Source: Flavobacteriaceae bacterium UBA1682 | Lineage (GTDB): Bacteria; Bacteroidota; Bacteroidia; Flavobacteriales; Flavobacteriaceae | Assembly: GCA_002320285.1 (NCBI GenBank) | Contig: DCKE01000026.1 | Location: forward strand, 140,441 to 204,440 | DNA: 64,000 nucleotides | Direction: 5' to 3' | Shown: piece after piece, positions 9,615 to 19,791 of the stretch | How the letters are laid out: every line of letters begins with the position of its first letter | Numbering within the stretch: position 1 is the stretch's first letter | Notes under the pieces: generated by a model | Told to the model about the DNA's origin: nothing | Database searches by the model: none | Seen by the model: the letters and a program-made list of their open reading frames with translations, nothing else | Translations under genes and position numbers: made by a program

Positions 9615-11540
9615 ATGAATAGTGCTAACTTTAGAATTAATGAGTTGTTGGTATTGGGGTATAGAATCTTTCTTGCCTTCTTTTTTTACTTTGTTGCTCG
9701 AACTTTATTTTTTATATACAATGCTGATTTGTTGAATGTTTCTTCGGTAGCAGAGTTTTTTAAATTAGCGTATTACGGAATCACCTTTGATCGAACTGCT
9801 ATATTCTATGTCAACGCCCTGTTTATCTTATTGTCGATTCTACCGTTATGGATCAATACACAGAAGACCTTTCAAAAAGTGTTGTTTTACATCTATTTTG
9901 TATGTAACCTGATTGCTTATGCGACCAATTTTATAGATTTTATTTACTATAAATTCATTTTCTCGAGAACCACTATGGCGGTAACCGCTACTTTGGAACA
10001 CGAATCGAATAAAGGGGTGTTGTTATCTAAGTTCTTAGTGCATTACTGGCATGTATTTGCTCTTTTTATCGTTACAGCAGCACTGTGGATTTTCTTATAC
10101 AAGTTGGTTAAAATAACCCCAGTAAAGTATAAATACAACAAGCCTGCTTATTTTGGAGCTTCTGTTGTGATTTTCTTAGCCGTTGGAATAGGTATGTTGG
10201 CGGGTATCCGTGGAGATTTACAAAAGAGTACACGACCTTTGAATATGATCGATGCCAACCGTTATGTACAAAAACCGGAACATGCCGATTTGATTTTAAA
10301 TACACCATTTTCATTGATTCGTACTTTCGGAAAAACCAGTTTCCTAAAAGTCTCCTATATGCCTGAGGAGGAAGTAAAGAAATATCTTAGCTCGGAAAAA
10401 TTTTATGCGAACAACGATCCATCCAAACCCAATATTGTATTATTTATTACAGAAAGTTTTTCGAGAGAATACATCCAATCGTTTAATGAGGATATGAATA
10501 TTCCCAATTATGTCGGATACGCACCATTCATCGATTCCTTAGCGCAACACAGTTTGTATTTTACCAATGCCTTTGCCAACGGTAGTAAGTCGATTCACGG
10601 AGTGTCTTCTGTAATTGCGGGTATACCCTCCTTTAAAGATGCCTTTACGTCATCTCCGTACCCAAAACAAAAAATTGAGTCGTTGGTTTCGACCTTGAAT
10701 AGCGAGGGCTATGATACCTCATTCTTTCATGGAGCGGCTAATGGATCTATGGGATTTTTAGGCTTCTCAAATATTTTGGGTTACGACCACTATTACGGTA
10801 GAACCGAATTTAATAATGACGATGAATTTGATGGAGTATGGGGAATTTGGGATGAACCGTTCTTTCAATTTGTCAAACAAACTTTAGATAAGAAAGAGCA
10901 ACCGTTTTTCAGTACTATATTTACGGTTTCATCACATGAACCTTACAGTGTTCCAGAGAAGTATAAAGGCAAATTTCCTAAGGGTACCCAACCGATTCAT
11001 CAAACGATCGGGTATACGGATTATTCGTTTAAAAAATTCTTTGAAGCGGCTAGTAAGGAGCCTTGGTTTAAAAACACCATTTTTATCATTACTGCCGATC
11101 ATACCAATCAGATTGAATATAAAGAATACACTAAGGTAATCAATAGAAGTGCCGTACCGATTTTGATTTATACACCAGACGGACGTTTACAAGGCAAAAG
11201 AACAGAGCTGGCTCAACAGATTGATATCTACCCTACCATTTTGGATATCATTGGTTACAACAAGCCATTTCGTAGCTGGGGTAGAAGCTTAGTCGGTGAT
11301 AACCAAGTGGAGCCCTTTACAGTAAATTATATTGCGAATCAATACAATTTTCAGCGCGGAAATTACATCTGTACGTTTGATGGTCAAAAGGTGACGGGGT
11401 TTTATGATATCAACGACAAAGGCTTAGAAAATAATTTGATAGCGCATAAGAATGCCGAAATGGAATCCCTGGAGAAAGCTTGTAAAGCCTTTTTACAAGA
11501 TTATTTTAACCGTATTATTGACCGAAAATTAGACAAATAA
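9615..11540 (+). CDS. LTA synthase family membrane phosphotransferase (sulfatase fold)
   Basis: A 641-residue protein if started at 9615; an ATG at 9561 would add 18 residues but lies before the promoter box. Five hydrophobic segments in the first 190 residues are followed by a large periplasmic domain of the alkaline phosphatase/sulfatase superfamily. NIVLFITESFSREY supplies the first metal-binding acidic residue, the FANGSKSIHGVSS segment the likely nucleophile region, and ITADHTNQ the late metal-binding Asp-His pair. Family members move phosphoglycerol or phosphoethanolamine onto cell-surface glycans or lipids. A Gram-negative host has no lipoteichoic acid, so the acceptor is unknown. Confidence 0.85.
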   Translation: MNSANFRINELLVLGYRIFLAFFFYFVARTLFFIYNADLLNVSSVAEFFKLAYYGITFDRTAIFYVNALFILLSILPLWINTQKTFQKVLFYIYFVCNLIAYATNFIDFIYYKFIFSRTTMAVTATLEHESNKGVLLSKFLVHYWHVFALFIVTAALWIFLYKLVKITPVKYKYNKPAYFGASVVIFLAVGIGMLAGIRGDLQKSTRPLNMIDANRYVQKPEHADLILNTPFSLIRTFGKTSFLKVSYMPEEEVKKYLSSEKFYANNDPSKPNIVLFITESFSREYIQSFNEDMNIPNYVGYAPFIDSLAQHSLYFTNAFANGSKSIHGVSSVIAGIPSFKDAFTSSPYPKQKIESLVSTLNSEGYDTSFFHGAANGSMGFLGFSNILGYDHYYGRTEFNNDDEFDGVWGIWDEPFFQFVKQTLDKKEQPFFSTIFTVSSHEPYSVPEKYKGKFPKGTQPIHQTIGYTDYSFKKFFEAASKEPWFKNTIFIITADHTNQIEYKEYTKVINRSAVPILIYTPDGRLQGKRTELAQQIDIYPTILDIIGYNKPFRSWGRSLVGDNQVEPFTVNYIANQYNFQRGNYICTFDGQKVTGFYDINDKGLENNLIAHKNAEMESLEKACKAFLQDYFNRIIDRKLDK

Positions 11541-11560
11541 TCGGAAGTGACGGGAATTAA

Positions 11561-11598
11561 AAAAGCGCAATACTACTTGAGTATTGCGCTTTTTTTTT
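11561..11598 (+). terminator. rho-independent terminator after the LTA synthase-like gene
   Basis: Perfect arms AAAAGCGCAATAC and GTATTGCGCTTTT with a 7-nt loop are followed by a run of T. It begins 20 bp after the stop codon. Confidence 0.9.
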
Positions 11599-11747
11599 AG
11601 GTAATTTGTAACTGTTCTAGTAGGGTAGACCGCATTTACTGATTCAAGATCTTCGTAATTTTTTAGACTTATTGCGGACGATCACTAACGTTTATTTTAA
11701 ATGGCCTTAACCGGCCAAAACAGCTTTATGTTACTTTATTCAGCGGT

Positions 11748-12470
11748 TTAAAAATTGGGGCTTAGATTGTATTTCTTATAGAAATTATCTAGTATTTCAA
11801 CAACTTGCTCCGGATCATCAACAATTTTGATCAGGTTGAGGTCTTCGGCATTAATATTACTGTATTTTTCTAACATAACCGATTTGATCCAATCAAATAG
11901 GCCAGTCCAAAATTCACTTCCCACTAATATGATGGGAAATTTGCCTATTTTTTTAGTTTGAATTAGTGTTATCGCCTCAAACAACTCGTCCAAAGTACCA
12001 AATCCACCCGGCATAACTACAAAGCCTTGTGAATATTTGACAAACATCACTTTGCGCACAAAGAAATAATCGAATTGTAGGTTTTTGTCTACATCAATAT
12101 AGGGGTTGAAGTGTTGTTCAAACGGCAATTCTATATTTAGACCAACGGAGATTCCGCCACCGAGATGTGCACCTTTGTTACCGGCTTCCATGATACCAGG
12201 GCCGCCTCCGGTGATAACTCCATATCCAGCTTTACTAATTTTGTAAGCGATCTTTTCCGCAAGTCCGTAATACTTGTCTTCCGGTTTTGTTCTGGCTGAT
12301 CCAAAAATGGAGACGCAAGGACCAATACGTCCCATTTTTTCATATCCATTAACAAATTCAGACATTATTTTGAAAATGGCCCAAGAATCATTGCTTTTGA
12401 TTTCGTTCCAGTTCTTTTGTTTTAAGTTGTGGGTGATTTTTTCTTCTTCGTTTTCAAATTCTACGTTCAT
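11748..12470 (-). CDS. LOG-family protein (TIGR00730 Rossmann fold)
   Basis: A 240-residue Rossmann-fold protein with the family motif VMPGGFGTLDELFE and an upstream GGGPGIMEAGNKGAH loop. LOG proteins hydrolyse the N-glycosidic bond of nucleoside 5'-monophosphates, including cytokinin ribotides, to the base and ribose 5-phosphate; in bacteria the physiological substrate is often unknown. The PGGxGTxxE catalytic signature is intact. It lies about 100 bp after uvrA on the same strand, but nothing links the two functionally. Confidence 0.9.
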   Translation of the reverse strand: MNVEFENEEEKITHNLKQKNWNEIKSNDSWAIFKIMSEFVNGYEKMGRIGPCVSIFGSARTKPEDKYYGLAEKIAYKISKAGYGVITGGGPGIMEAGNKGAHLGGGISVGLNIELPFEQHFNPYIDVDKNLQFDYFFVRKVMFVKYSQGFVVMPGGFGTLDELFEAITLIQTKKIGKFPIILVGSEFWTGLFDWIKSVMLEKYSNINAEDLNLIKIVDDPEQVVEILDNFYKKYNLSPNF

Positions 12471-12573
12471 ATACAGGTATTATTTGTTTTAAAAGCATGT
12501 ATAAGTCAATCCAAGCCGATGTGAGTCTTATAAACTAACATCGACTTCGATATTTTTATATTCCTTTATTTGA

Positions 12574-15402
12574 TTAAAATTCCTTTTTTAAGAATTGAGC
12601 GGTATAACTTTTTTTGTCTTTGATCAATTCTTCCGGTGTACCTGTAGCAACAACTTTGCCACCTTTACTTCCGCCTTCATATCCGATGTCAATAATATAG
12701 TCTGATAATTTGACTACATCTAAATTGTGTTCGATAATTAAGACGGTGTTGCCCTTGTCGACCAATTTGTCAATAACCTCCATCAATACTCTGATATCTT
12801 CAAAATGTAAACCGGTTGTCGGTTCATCGAGTATGTAAAAAGTATTACCGGTGTCTTTCTTAGATAATTCCGTGGCCAACTTGATGCGTTGGGCTTCTCC
12901 TCCGGATAAAGTGGTGCTCTGCTGCCCTAAGGTAATGTATCCCAAGCCGACATCTTGTATCGTTTTGATTTTTCGGTAGATTTTTGGAATATTCTCGAAG
13001 AATTCCACAGCTTCATCCACCATCATATTTAAAATATCAGAAATCGATTTGCCCTTATAACGCACCTCCAGGGTTTCGCGATTAAAACGTTTTCCTTGAC
13101 AGGTTTCACATTCTACATAAACATCGGGTAGAAAACTCATCTCTATAGTGCGCACTCCTGATCCCTCACAGGTGTCACAACGACCACCTTTGACGTTAAA
13201 GCTAAAACGCCCGGGTTTATAACCCCTTATTGATGCCTCTGGAGTTTGTGAGAACAGATTGCGTATTTCAGAGAATACTTCTGTATATGTAGCTGGATTA
13301 GAGCGTGGTGTACGTCCGATAGGACTCTGATCAATGGCGATAACTTTATCTAGAAATTCCAAACCCTCAATGCTTTTATACGGTTGAGGTTTCTTCACTG
13401 CATTAAAGAAATGGGCATTTAAAATCGGATATAAGGTTTCATTGATCAAGGTTGATTTACCCGATCCCGAAACTCCGGTAACACAAGTTAACGTGCCCAA
13501 TGGAATAGAGATCGACACATTTTTTAAATTGTTTCCAGTAGCGCCTTTTAAGGTTAAAGCGTGGCCATTGCCCTCGCGACGTTTTTCGGGAATTTTAATG
13601 GCTAATTTCCCATTTAAGTATGATGCGGTTAGCGTGTCCTCAAGCAACAATTCTGCGGGTGTACCCGCACTGATGATTTGACCGCCATTTTTTCCAGCTC
13701 GTGGGCCAATATCAATGACGTAGTCGGCTTTTAAAATCATGTCCTTGTCGTGTTCAACAACTAAAACAGAATTACCGATGTCGCGCAATTGTTCGAGCGA
13801 ATGAATCAGTTTTTCATTATCGCGTTGGTGTAAACCGATGCTGGGTTCATCTAAAATGTATAAGACACCTACTAATTGTGATCCGATTTGGGTAGCCAAA
13901 CGAATACGTTGGGCTTCTCCACCCGAGAGGGTCTTGGAACTTCGGTTTAACATCAAATAGTTTAAACCGACATCCATAAGAAATGAAAGGCGGGTACTGA
14001 TTTCTTTGATGATTTCACTACCGATTTGCAATTGTTTTTTGCTGAGATGTTTCTCAACTGTAGCAAACCAACTGCTGAGTTGATCGATGTCCATCTGCAC
14101 CAATTCACCGATGTTTTTTTCGTCAATTTTAAAATACAGCGCTTCTTGTTTTAAGCGGGTACCGTGACAGCTTGGACAAACGATTTCGTCCATATATTCC
14201 TTTGCCCAACGCTTGATAGAGGCGGTCGGACTTTCGTCGTATTGGTTTTTGATGAAATTAGAAATTCCCTCAAAATCAATTTTATAATTTTTGGTGATGC
14301 CCGCTGTTTTAGAAAGCACTGAAAAACTTTCTTTGCCGCCTTGGAGTATCATTTCCATCGCAACATCGGGTATCTTGGATATAGGATCAGATAAGCTAAA
14401 CTCAAATTTTTGAGCAATGATTTCCAATTGTTTAAAAATCCAAGTGTTTTTATAGATTCCCAACGGCGCTAAACCGCCATTTCGTATGGATAATTCGGTA
14501 TTGGGGATGATTTTCTTGAGATTGATCTCATTGATACTTCCCAGACCATTACAAGTTGGGCAAGCTCCTTTCGGGGAGTTAAATGAAAAATTGTTGGGTT
14601 CTGGATTGGAATACGAAATTCCGGTAGAGGGACACATCAAATGGCGGCTGAAATAGCGTATCGTTTGACTTTCCTGCTCGAGTATAATAATGGTATCGTC
14701 TCCGTGATACATAGCGGTTTTTAAACTCTCCACCAAACGCTGACGGTTGGTATCCGAATCGTCAATTTGCATGCGATCAATAACGGTTTCTATATCGTGA
14801 TTTTTATAACGATCCAGCTTCATGCCCGGTTCTATATCCTTAACCGTTCCATCGACCCGAACTTTAAGAAAACCTTGTTTGGATATTTGTTCAAACAATT
14901 CTCTATAATGTCCCTTACGCGATCGTACAATCGGCGCTAATATAGATATTCTCTTTTGGTTAAAATCTCTGGTGATCAACTCGATGATTTGCTCGTCGGA
15001 GTAGCTGACCATTTTCTCACCGGTATTATAACTATAGGCTTCGCCAGCACGCGCGTACAATAGGCGTAGAAAATCGTATATTTCCGTAATAGTACCAACG
15101 GTAGAACGCGGACTCTTGTTGGTGGTTTTTTGCTCAATAGCAATCACCGGAGACAAACCGTCAATTTTATCCACATCCGGTCGTTCTAGGCCACCAAGAA
15201 ATTGGCGGGCATAGGCCGAGAAAGTTTCTATATAACGACGTTGACCCTCTGCATAGATCGTATCAAAAGCCAAGGAAGATTTACCCGAACCCGAAAGCCC
15301 TGTAATGACAACCAAACGCTCTCTAGGAATAATGACGTCTATATTTTTTAAGTTGTGCACTCGAGCTCCTAAAACTTCAATCGTGTCTTCTGTTTTTAAC
15401 AT
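12574..15402 (-). CDS. uvrA: excinuclease ABC subunit UvrA
   Basis: A 942-residue UvrA of normal length, the damage-sensing ATPase of nucleotide excision repair. Two ABC modules are visible. The N-terminal Walker A is GLSGSGKSS (about residues 35-43) and the second is GVSGSGKST. Both halves have LSGGEAQRI signatures and LDEP Walker B motifs. Zinc-binding cysteine clusters are CPSCHGTR and CDTCEGSG...CETCQGKRF. A GTG 24 bp upstream would extend the frame, but it overlaps the -7 box, so the ATG at 15402 is chosen. Confidence 0.97.
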   Translation of the reverse strand: MLKTEDTIEVLGARVHNLKNIDVIIPRERLVVITGLSGSGKSSLAFDTIYAEGQRRYIETFSAYARQFLGGLERPDVDKIDGLSPVIAIEQKTTNKSPRSTVGTITEIYDFLRLLYARAGEAYSYNTGEKMVSYSDEQIIELITRDFNQKRISILAPIVRSRKGHYRELFEQISKQGFLKVRVDGTVKDIEPGMKLDRYKNHDIETVIDRMQIDDSDTNRQRLVESLKTAMYHGDDTIIILEQESQTIRYFSRHLMCPSTGISYSNPEPNNFSFNSPKGACPTCNGLGSINEINLKKIIPNTELSIRNGGLAPLGIYKNTWIFKQLEIIAQKFEFSLSDPISKIPDVAMEMILQGGKESFSVLSKTAGITKNYKIDFEGISNFIKNQYDESPTASIKRWAKEYMDEIVCPSCHGTRLKQEALYFKIDEKNIGELVQMDIDQLSSWFATVEKHLSKKQLQIGSEIIKEISTRLSFLMDVGLNYLMLNRSSKTLSGGEAQRIRLATQIGSQLVGVLYILDEPSIGLHQRDNEKLIHSLEQLRDIGNSVLVVEHDKDMILKADYVIDIGPRAGKNGGQIISAGTPAELLLEDTLTASYLNGKLAIKIPEKRREGNGHALTLKGATGNNLKNVSISIPLGTLTCVTGVSGSGKSTLINETLYPILNAHFFNAVKKPQPYKSIEGLEFLDKVIAIDQSPIGRTPRSNPATYTEVFSEIRNLFSQTPEASIRGYKPGRFSFNVKGGRCDTCEGSGVRTIEMSFLPDVYVECETCQGKRFNRETLEVRYKGKSISDILNMMVDEAVEFFENIPKIYRKIKTIQDVGLGYITLGQQSTTLSGGEAQRIKLATELSKKDTGNTFYILDEPTTGLHFEDIRVLMEVIDKLVDKGNTVLIIEHNLDVVKLSDYIIDIGYEGGSKGGKVVATGTPEELIKDKKSYTAQFLKKEF

Positions 15403-15425
15403 ATAAGATATGAATTGGCAAAACA

Positions 15426-15433
15426 CAAAGATA
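15426..15433 (-). promoter_or_regulatory. -7 promoter box of uvrA
   Basis: On the minus strand it reads TATCTTTG (TAnnTTTG), with a TTG 20 bp further upstream (15454-15456). It ends 23 bp before the chosen uvrA ATG. Confidence 0.55.
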
Positions 15434-15559
15434 CATTTTTATAAGTTTTGCGACAATTAATTCCGTGATATTGAATAGGCGAATTGTTCTTTTAAATTCG
15501 ATAATAAAAGTTGTACAGCAGGGAAATTTTGAGCTTTTTTAGCTGCTACAGCAGTAGGT

Positions 15560-17374
15560 TTACTCAATTCTCATCGAACTTAAACTGGATCTATACACCT
15601 CTAGAAGCTCGGATTTATTGAGGAAACCAATATATTTCTTATCCTGTTGTACCAATACATTCTCCACGTGATTCGTTTCAAAGGCTTCAATGATTACTTC
15701 AGTAGTATCGGCGTAAGACACTATTACTGGGGTTTCTATCAAATCTTTGATCGGCGTAAATTTCGTTTGAAAGGAATTAAAAACTACCGGTCGCACCGAA
15801 TCAAAATTGACGATTCCAAAAATAGATCCATCGGGATTGACAATTGGAATAAAACTCTGCTTCGTCGACGAAAATATATGTACCACATCTTGGGTCGTTT
15901 GATCGGGATACAAGGTCAAGATATCGTTTTTAATATATTTATGTGCAACTATAGTACTGAGTATATTACGGTCTTTGTCCGATGTAAAAACCATGCCGGT
16001 ATCGGCAATGGACTTGATGTCCATCGAGTGTTTTTCCATGTTCTTAGAAATAGCAAAACTGATGGAGGAAACGATAAGCAACGGAATCATTAAACCGTAA
16101 CCTCCGGTAATTTCGGCGATCAAAAAGATAGCAGTCAGCGGTGCGTGAAACAGGCCACTCAATACGCCAGCCATTCCAACGACTGTGAAATTACTAACGG
16201 GCAATTCTTTTAAGCCGATTAATCCGACAAATTTTGATATGACAAATCCCAAGTAAGAACCGACAAATAGGGAAGGTGCAAAGTTACCTCCATTTCCACC
16301 ACTACCGAGTGTGAGCCCCGTGGCGAGCACCTTGATAAACATCGTACAACCTACAAACAACAGTAAAATCCATTGATTGGATTTGAAACCGGCCAATAAA
16401 GAGTTGTCTAAAATCATTTGCGGATGATCGCTCGAGAGGGCTTTGATGCTTTCATATCCCTCACCAAAGAGCATCGGGAAGAAGAAGATCAAGATGGCCA
16501 GTAACGAAGCTCCAATCATCGCTTTTCGATAGACATTGCCTTCGAATTTGGCAAAATAATGTTCGATTTTCCGAAACATTCTTGCGTGATAAACAGAAAC
16601 CAAACCCGCTAAAATTCCAGTTAGGATGTAATAAGGGATATTGCTGGAGTCGAAGGTCAATTGTTGTTTGAATGATAAGAGAATATCTTCCTTAATAACC
16701 ATATTGGAAACAATCGCTCCTGTTGCAGAAGAAATCATAATAGGTATAAAGGCCGACACACTCATATCCGCTAAAATTACCTCGATAGCAAAGAGTACAC
16801 CGGCAATTGGAGCATTAAAGGCCGCAGCTATACCGGCGGCTACACCACAAGCCAGTAGTAGGGTACGGTCTTTGTAATTGAGTTTATAAGCTTGAGCATA
16901 GTTCGATCCAAATGCCGCTCCTGTGATGGTAATTGGTGACTCCAAACCCGCAGATCCCCCCATACCAACGGTTAGAGAGCTCGTTACAATCTGGGCATAC
17001 ATTTGCTTGCGTGGCATCATTCCCGAGCGCTTGGCTACGGCAATCATGATCTGGGCAGTACCTTTTTCGATACTTCCATTTAGGAATTTTCGAATCACGA
17101 AGACCGTCATCAATATACCGATAATCGGTAAAATACTGTTACTATAAGGTAAATGTAATATACCGTCGATATAATTGGTAAAACGGAAAACCGAATGGGC
17201 AAAATATTTTAGTACAATTACTGCTAAAGCCGATGAAGCACCGACCAAAACACAAGAGAAATAAATAAATTGACGCTCGGATAAAATTGATTTCAAAAAA
17301 TAAATCGAACCTTGTAAGTATCTAAAGGTTTGATTTAGTGTGCTTTTTATTCGAGACTTGTTGGTTTTCTTCAT
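15560..17374 (-). CDS. CLC-family chloride channel/transporter with CBS domains
   Basis: A 604-residue membrane protein with about ten or more hydrophobic segments in its first 440 residues and two CBS-like segments after about residue 470. The CLC selectivity region reads GGSAGLESP (Glu145 is the expected gating glutamate), and GGNFAPSLFVGS corresponds to the GxFxP motif. It would move chloride across the inner membrane, as a channel or as a Cl-/H+ exchanger; the intact gating glutamate fits an exchanger but does not prove it. The CBS pair probably binds adenine nucleotides. It stands alone on the minus strand. Confidence 0.92.
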   Translation of the reverse strand: MKKTNKSRIKSTLNQTFRYLQGSIYFLKSILSERQFIYFSCVLVGASSALAVIVLKYFAHSVFRFTNYIDGILHLPYSNSILPIIGILMTVFVIRKFLNGSIEKGTAQIMIAVAKRSGMMPRKQMYAQIVTSSLTVGMGGSAGLESPITITGAAFGSNYAQAYKLNYKDRTLLLACGVAAGIAAAFNAPIAGVLFAIEVILADMSVSAFIPIMISSATGAIVSNMVIKEDILLSFKQQLTFDSSNIPYYILTGILAGLVSVYHARMFRKIEHYFAKFEGNVYRKAMIGASLLAILIFFFPMLFGEGYESIKALSSDHPQMILDNSLLAGFKSNQWILLLFVGCTMFIKVLATGLTLGSGGNGGNFAPSLFVGSYLGFVISKFVGLIGLKELPVSNFTVVGMAGVLSGLFHAPLTAIFLIAEITGGYGLMIPLLIVSSISFAISKNMEKHSMDIKSIADTGMVFTSDKDRNILSTIVAHKYIKNDILTLYPDQTTQDVVHIFSSTKQSFIPIVNPDGSIFGIVNFDSVRPVVFNSFQTKFTPIKDLIETPVIVSYADTTEVIIEAFETNHVENVLVQQDKKYIGFLNKSELLEVYRSSLSSMRIE

Positions 17375-17423
17375 AGATCAAAAGTACTGGGAAAAATGCA
17401 GAGTAACAAAAGCTTTATGATAA

Positions 17424-19106
17424 TTAAAATCCTTTAGCAGTATCGTCTCCTCGCGAGTCTGCACCGCCCTCTAGGCGACCGTCATCCATGATTAAAATGG
17501 CATCTACCTTGCCGATGATCTTATTGTCTTTCTCTTGTATTTTATAACCTAGGTTTTTTAAATTTTCTAAGGTTTCTGCATTAAAACCATCGGGTTCAAA
17601 AACCACTTCGTCAGGTAACCACTGATGATGAAAACGCGGGGCATTAACAGCTTGCTGCATAGGCATATCATATTCGTAAACATTGAGTATGGTTTGTAAA
17701 ACACTGGTTATAATGGTCGAACCGCCAGGTGTACCCAATACCATATAAAGCCTACCGTCTCTTTCAACAATAGTTGGTGACATGGAGCTTAACATACGCT
17801 TATTGGGCGCTACGCTATTTGCTTTATTTCCGACCAAACCATACGTATTCGGAACACCAGGTTTTATACTGAAATCATCCATTTCATTATTTAAGAATAT
17901 ACCTAGTTCCTCGATAAATAACTTAGAACCAAAATTGTCGTTTAATGTGGTAGTCACGGATACGGCATTGCCAAAAGGATCAACTATAGAATAGTGAGTG
18001 GTTTCTGTACTTTCCTTATATGGTATATCTCCTTGTCTAATGTCTGATGATAAACTGGCTTTTTCAAAGGAAAAACTACTCATTCTGGATTTTAAATAGG
18101 ACTCATCCAACATTTTTTCAATCGGATTGTCGACAAAATCGGGATCACCTAAGAAAAAATTTCTATCGGCATACGCCCGACGTTCTGCCTCGGTGATTAC
18201 TTGTATGGTCGGTACGGAGTGATATCCGAGTTTTTGAACATCATAAGGTTCAATCATTTTAAAAATTTGACCTAAGGTAACACCTCCACTACTTGGTGGG
18301 GCCATAGAAGTAATTTCAAGATGTTTGTATTTAAAAGAAATCGGTTCCCTCCATATTGCTTCATAATTGCTTAAATCCTCCATCGTTAAAATACCTCCTT
18401 TAGCTTGTATGTATTTACTGATTATTTCAGCGGTTTTTCCATTGTAAAATTCGGCTCTACCATAGTCCGATATGCGTTTTAAGGTATTTGCGAAAGCTAA
18501 ATTCTTTATGGTGTCATTGGCTTTATATACTTGAGAATAAAGTGATTTGCCTCCATTTACTTCTATTAAAACTTCACGGTAATGATCGAGTTTTTCAGCT
18601 TCTTTTTTTGTCAATACAAAACCTTTATGGGCTAATTCAATAACCGGGCTAAGAATTTCATCTATCGGTAGTTTTCCAAATTTATCGTGAACTTCAAATA
18701 GTCCGGCTATCGTTCCGGGAACACCGACTGCAAAAGCAGTTTGCGTGCTTTTTTGTTCGATAACGTTCATCTTTTTGTCCAAAAACATATTCTTACTTGC
18801 CTTAGACGGTGCTTTTTCACGATAGTCTAGAGAGCCTTTTTCTCCATTTGCTGTTCTATAGACCATAAAACCTCCACCGCCGATATTACCGGCACTTGGA
18901 TAACAAACGGCTAAGGCGAGCTCCGTGGCAATCATCGCATCAAAGGCATTCCCACCTTGATTCAGTATTTGAACTCCAATTGCAGAAGCTTCTTCTTTTG
19001 CAGAAACAACCATAGCTTTGTTGGTTATGAGTCCTATTGCTGCATTTTCTCTTTGAGCATAAGTAGCGTACGAAAACAAAAAGAGTACTAAAATAGCTTT
19101 TTTCAT
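17424..19106 (-). CDS. ggt: gamma-glutamyltransferase
   Basis: A 560-residue precursor with a signal peptide (MKKAILVLFLFSYATYA). Gamma-glutamyltransferases cleave glutathione and transfer or hydrolyse the gamma-glutamyl group in the periplasm. The autoprocessing motif TTHYSIVDPFGNAVS is present; the first Thr (about residue 369) should become the N-terminal nucleophile of the small subunit. The SPTIVERDGRLYMVLGTPGG segment also matches the family. Its ATG overlaps the stop of the preceding ACP phosphodiesterase gene by 4 bp, so translation is probably coupled. Confidence 0.93.
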   Translation of the reverse strand: MKKAILVLFLFSYATYAQRENAAIGLITNKAMVVSAKEEASAIGVQILNQGGNAFDAMIATELALAVCYPSAGNIGGGGFMVYRTANGEKGSLDYREKAPSKASKNMFLDKKMNVIEQKSTQTAFAVGVPGTIAGLFEVHDKFGKLPIDEILSPVIELAHKGFVLTKKEAEKLDHYREVLIEVNGGKSLYSQVYKANDTIKNLAFANTLKRISDYGRAEFYNGKTAEIISKYIQAKGGILTMEDLSNYEAIWREPISFKYKHLEITSMAPPSSGGVTLGQIFKMIEPYDVQKLGYHSVPTIQVITEAERRAYADRNFFLGDPDFVDNPIEKMLDESYLKSRMSSFSFEKASLSSDIRQGDIPYKESTETTHYSIVDPFGNAVSVTTTLNDNFGSKLFIEELGIFLNNEMDDFSIKPGVPNTYGLVGNKANSVAPNKRMLSSMSPTIVERDGRLYMVLGTPGGSTIITSVLQTILNVYEYDMPMQQAVNAPRFHHQWLPDEVVFEPDGFNAETLENLKNLGYKIQEKDNKIIGKVDAILIMDDGRLEGGADSRGDDTAKGF

Positions 19107-19687
19107 AAAGTGGGTATTTTTTCAGTGGTATAATTTTTTATTTCTTCGAAAAACAAGGTGAATTCCTCCTCGTAATCAATATAGAATTCCTTTAATTCAG
19201 CAACACTGTACTGCATTTTAGATTGATAACCGGTGCGACTGTCCATTTGCGTTAGGATTTGTTGCAAACCTTCGACGGTTCGATATTTAACCAGCCAATT
19301 TTCAGTGGCCATAATCGGAATCATATTTTGAATGCGCAAAGGTAAGATTTCAAAGTGCTGTTCGAGTAATTTATAGAATCTTTGAGCATATTTTTCCAAG
19401 GGAATATCCGAGTACAAATTCCAGTTCTTCGCTAGAAAATGATCGTAGAACATATCGACAATCACTCCCGAATAATGGTTGTAGTTCGGAACCAAACGGT
19501 GTTTACTTTTTCTAAAGATAGGGTGAAAGTCCGTATAAGTATCAATTGCCCTATGTAAGAGTATACCCTGTTGAATTTCCAACGGGTAGTTTAAGTATTG
19601 TTTTCCTCGAATACTGTCGGCGATGAAATTGCCTATTTTTAAAAAATCCGAATCCCCGGAGAGATAGATGTGTGCTAAAAAATTCAT
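19103..19687 (-). CDS. acpH: acyl carrier protein phosphodiesterase (AcpH/DUF479 family)
   Basis: A 194-residue protein beginning MNFLAHIYLSGDSDFLKIGN with the downstream motifs GILLHRAIDTYTD and YNHYSGVIVDMFYDHFLA, typical of the AcpH family. The His and Asp residues in these motifs form a metal-binding HD-like site. Family members remove the 4'-phosphopantetheine arm from acyl carrier protein. The gene overlaps ggt by 4 bp, and nothing in their functions explains the pairing. The length is normal. Confidence 0.85.
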   Translation of the reverse strand: MNFLAHIYLSGDSDFLKIGNFIADSIRGKQYLNYPLEIQQGILLHRAIDTYTDFHPIFRKSKHRLVPNYNHYSGVIVDMFYDHFLAKNWNLYSDIPLEKYAQRFYKLLEQHFEILPLRIQNMIPIMATENWLVKYRTVEGLQQILTQMDSRTGYQSKMQYSVAELKEFYIDYEEEFTLFFEEIKNYTTEKIPTL

Positions 19688-19756
19688 AGTACAAAATAAG
19701 CAATTTTATGTTGCTAAATTTTGTTTTTTTAAAAAAAAACTAAATTTTCAATTTAC

Positions 19757-19764
19757 TATATTTG
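19757..19764 (+). promoter_or_regulatory. -7 promoter box of glmM
   Basis: TATATTTG matches TAnnTTTG and ends 27 bp before the glmM start codon. Confidence 0.5.
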
Positions 19765-19791
19765 TTCTAATTAAATGAAAAAGAAAAAAAT

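Noticed and set aside
15403..15426. GTG start extending UvrA by eight residues
   Set aside because: It overlaps the -7 box TATCTTTG, and the ATG at 15402 begins the conserved N-terminus.
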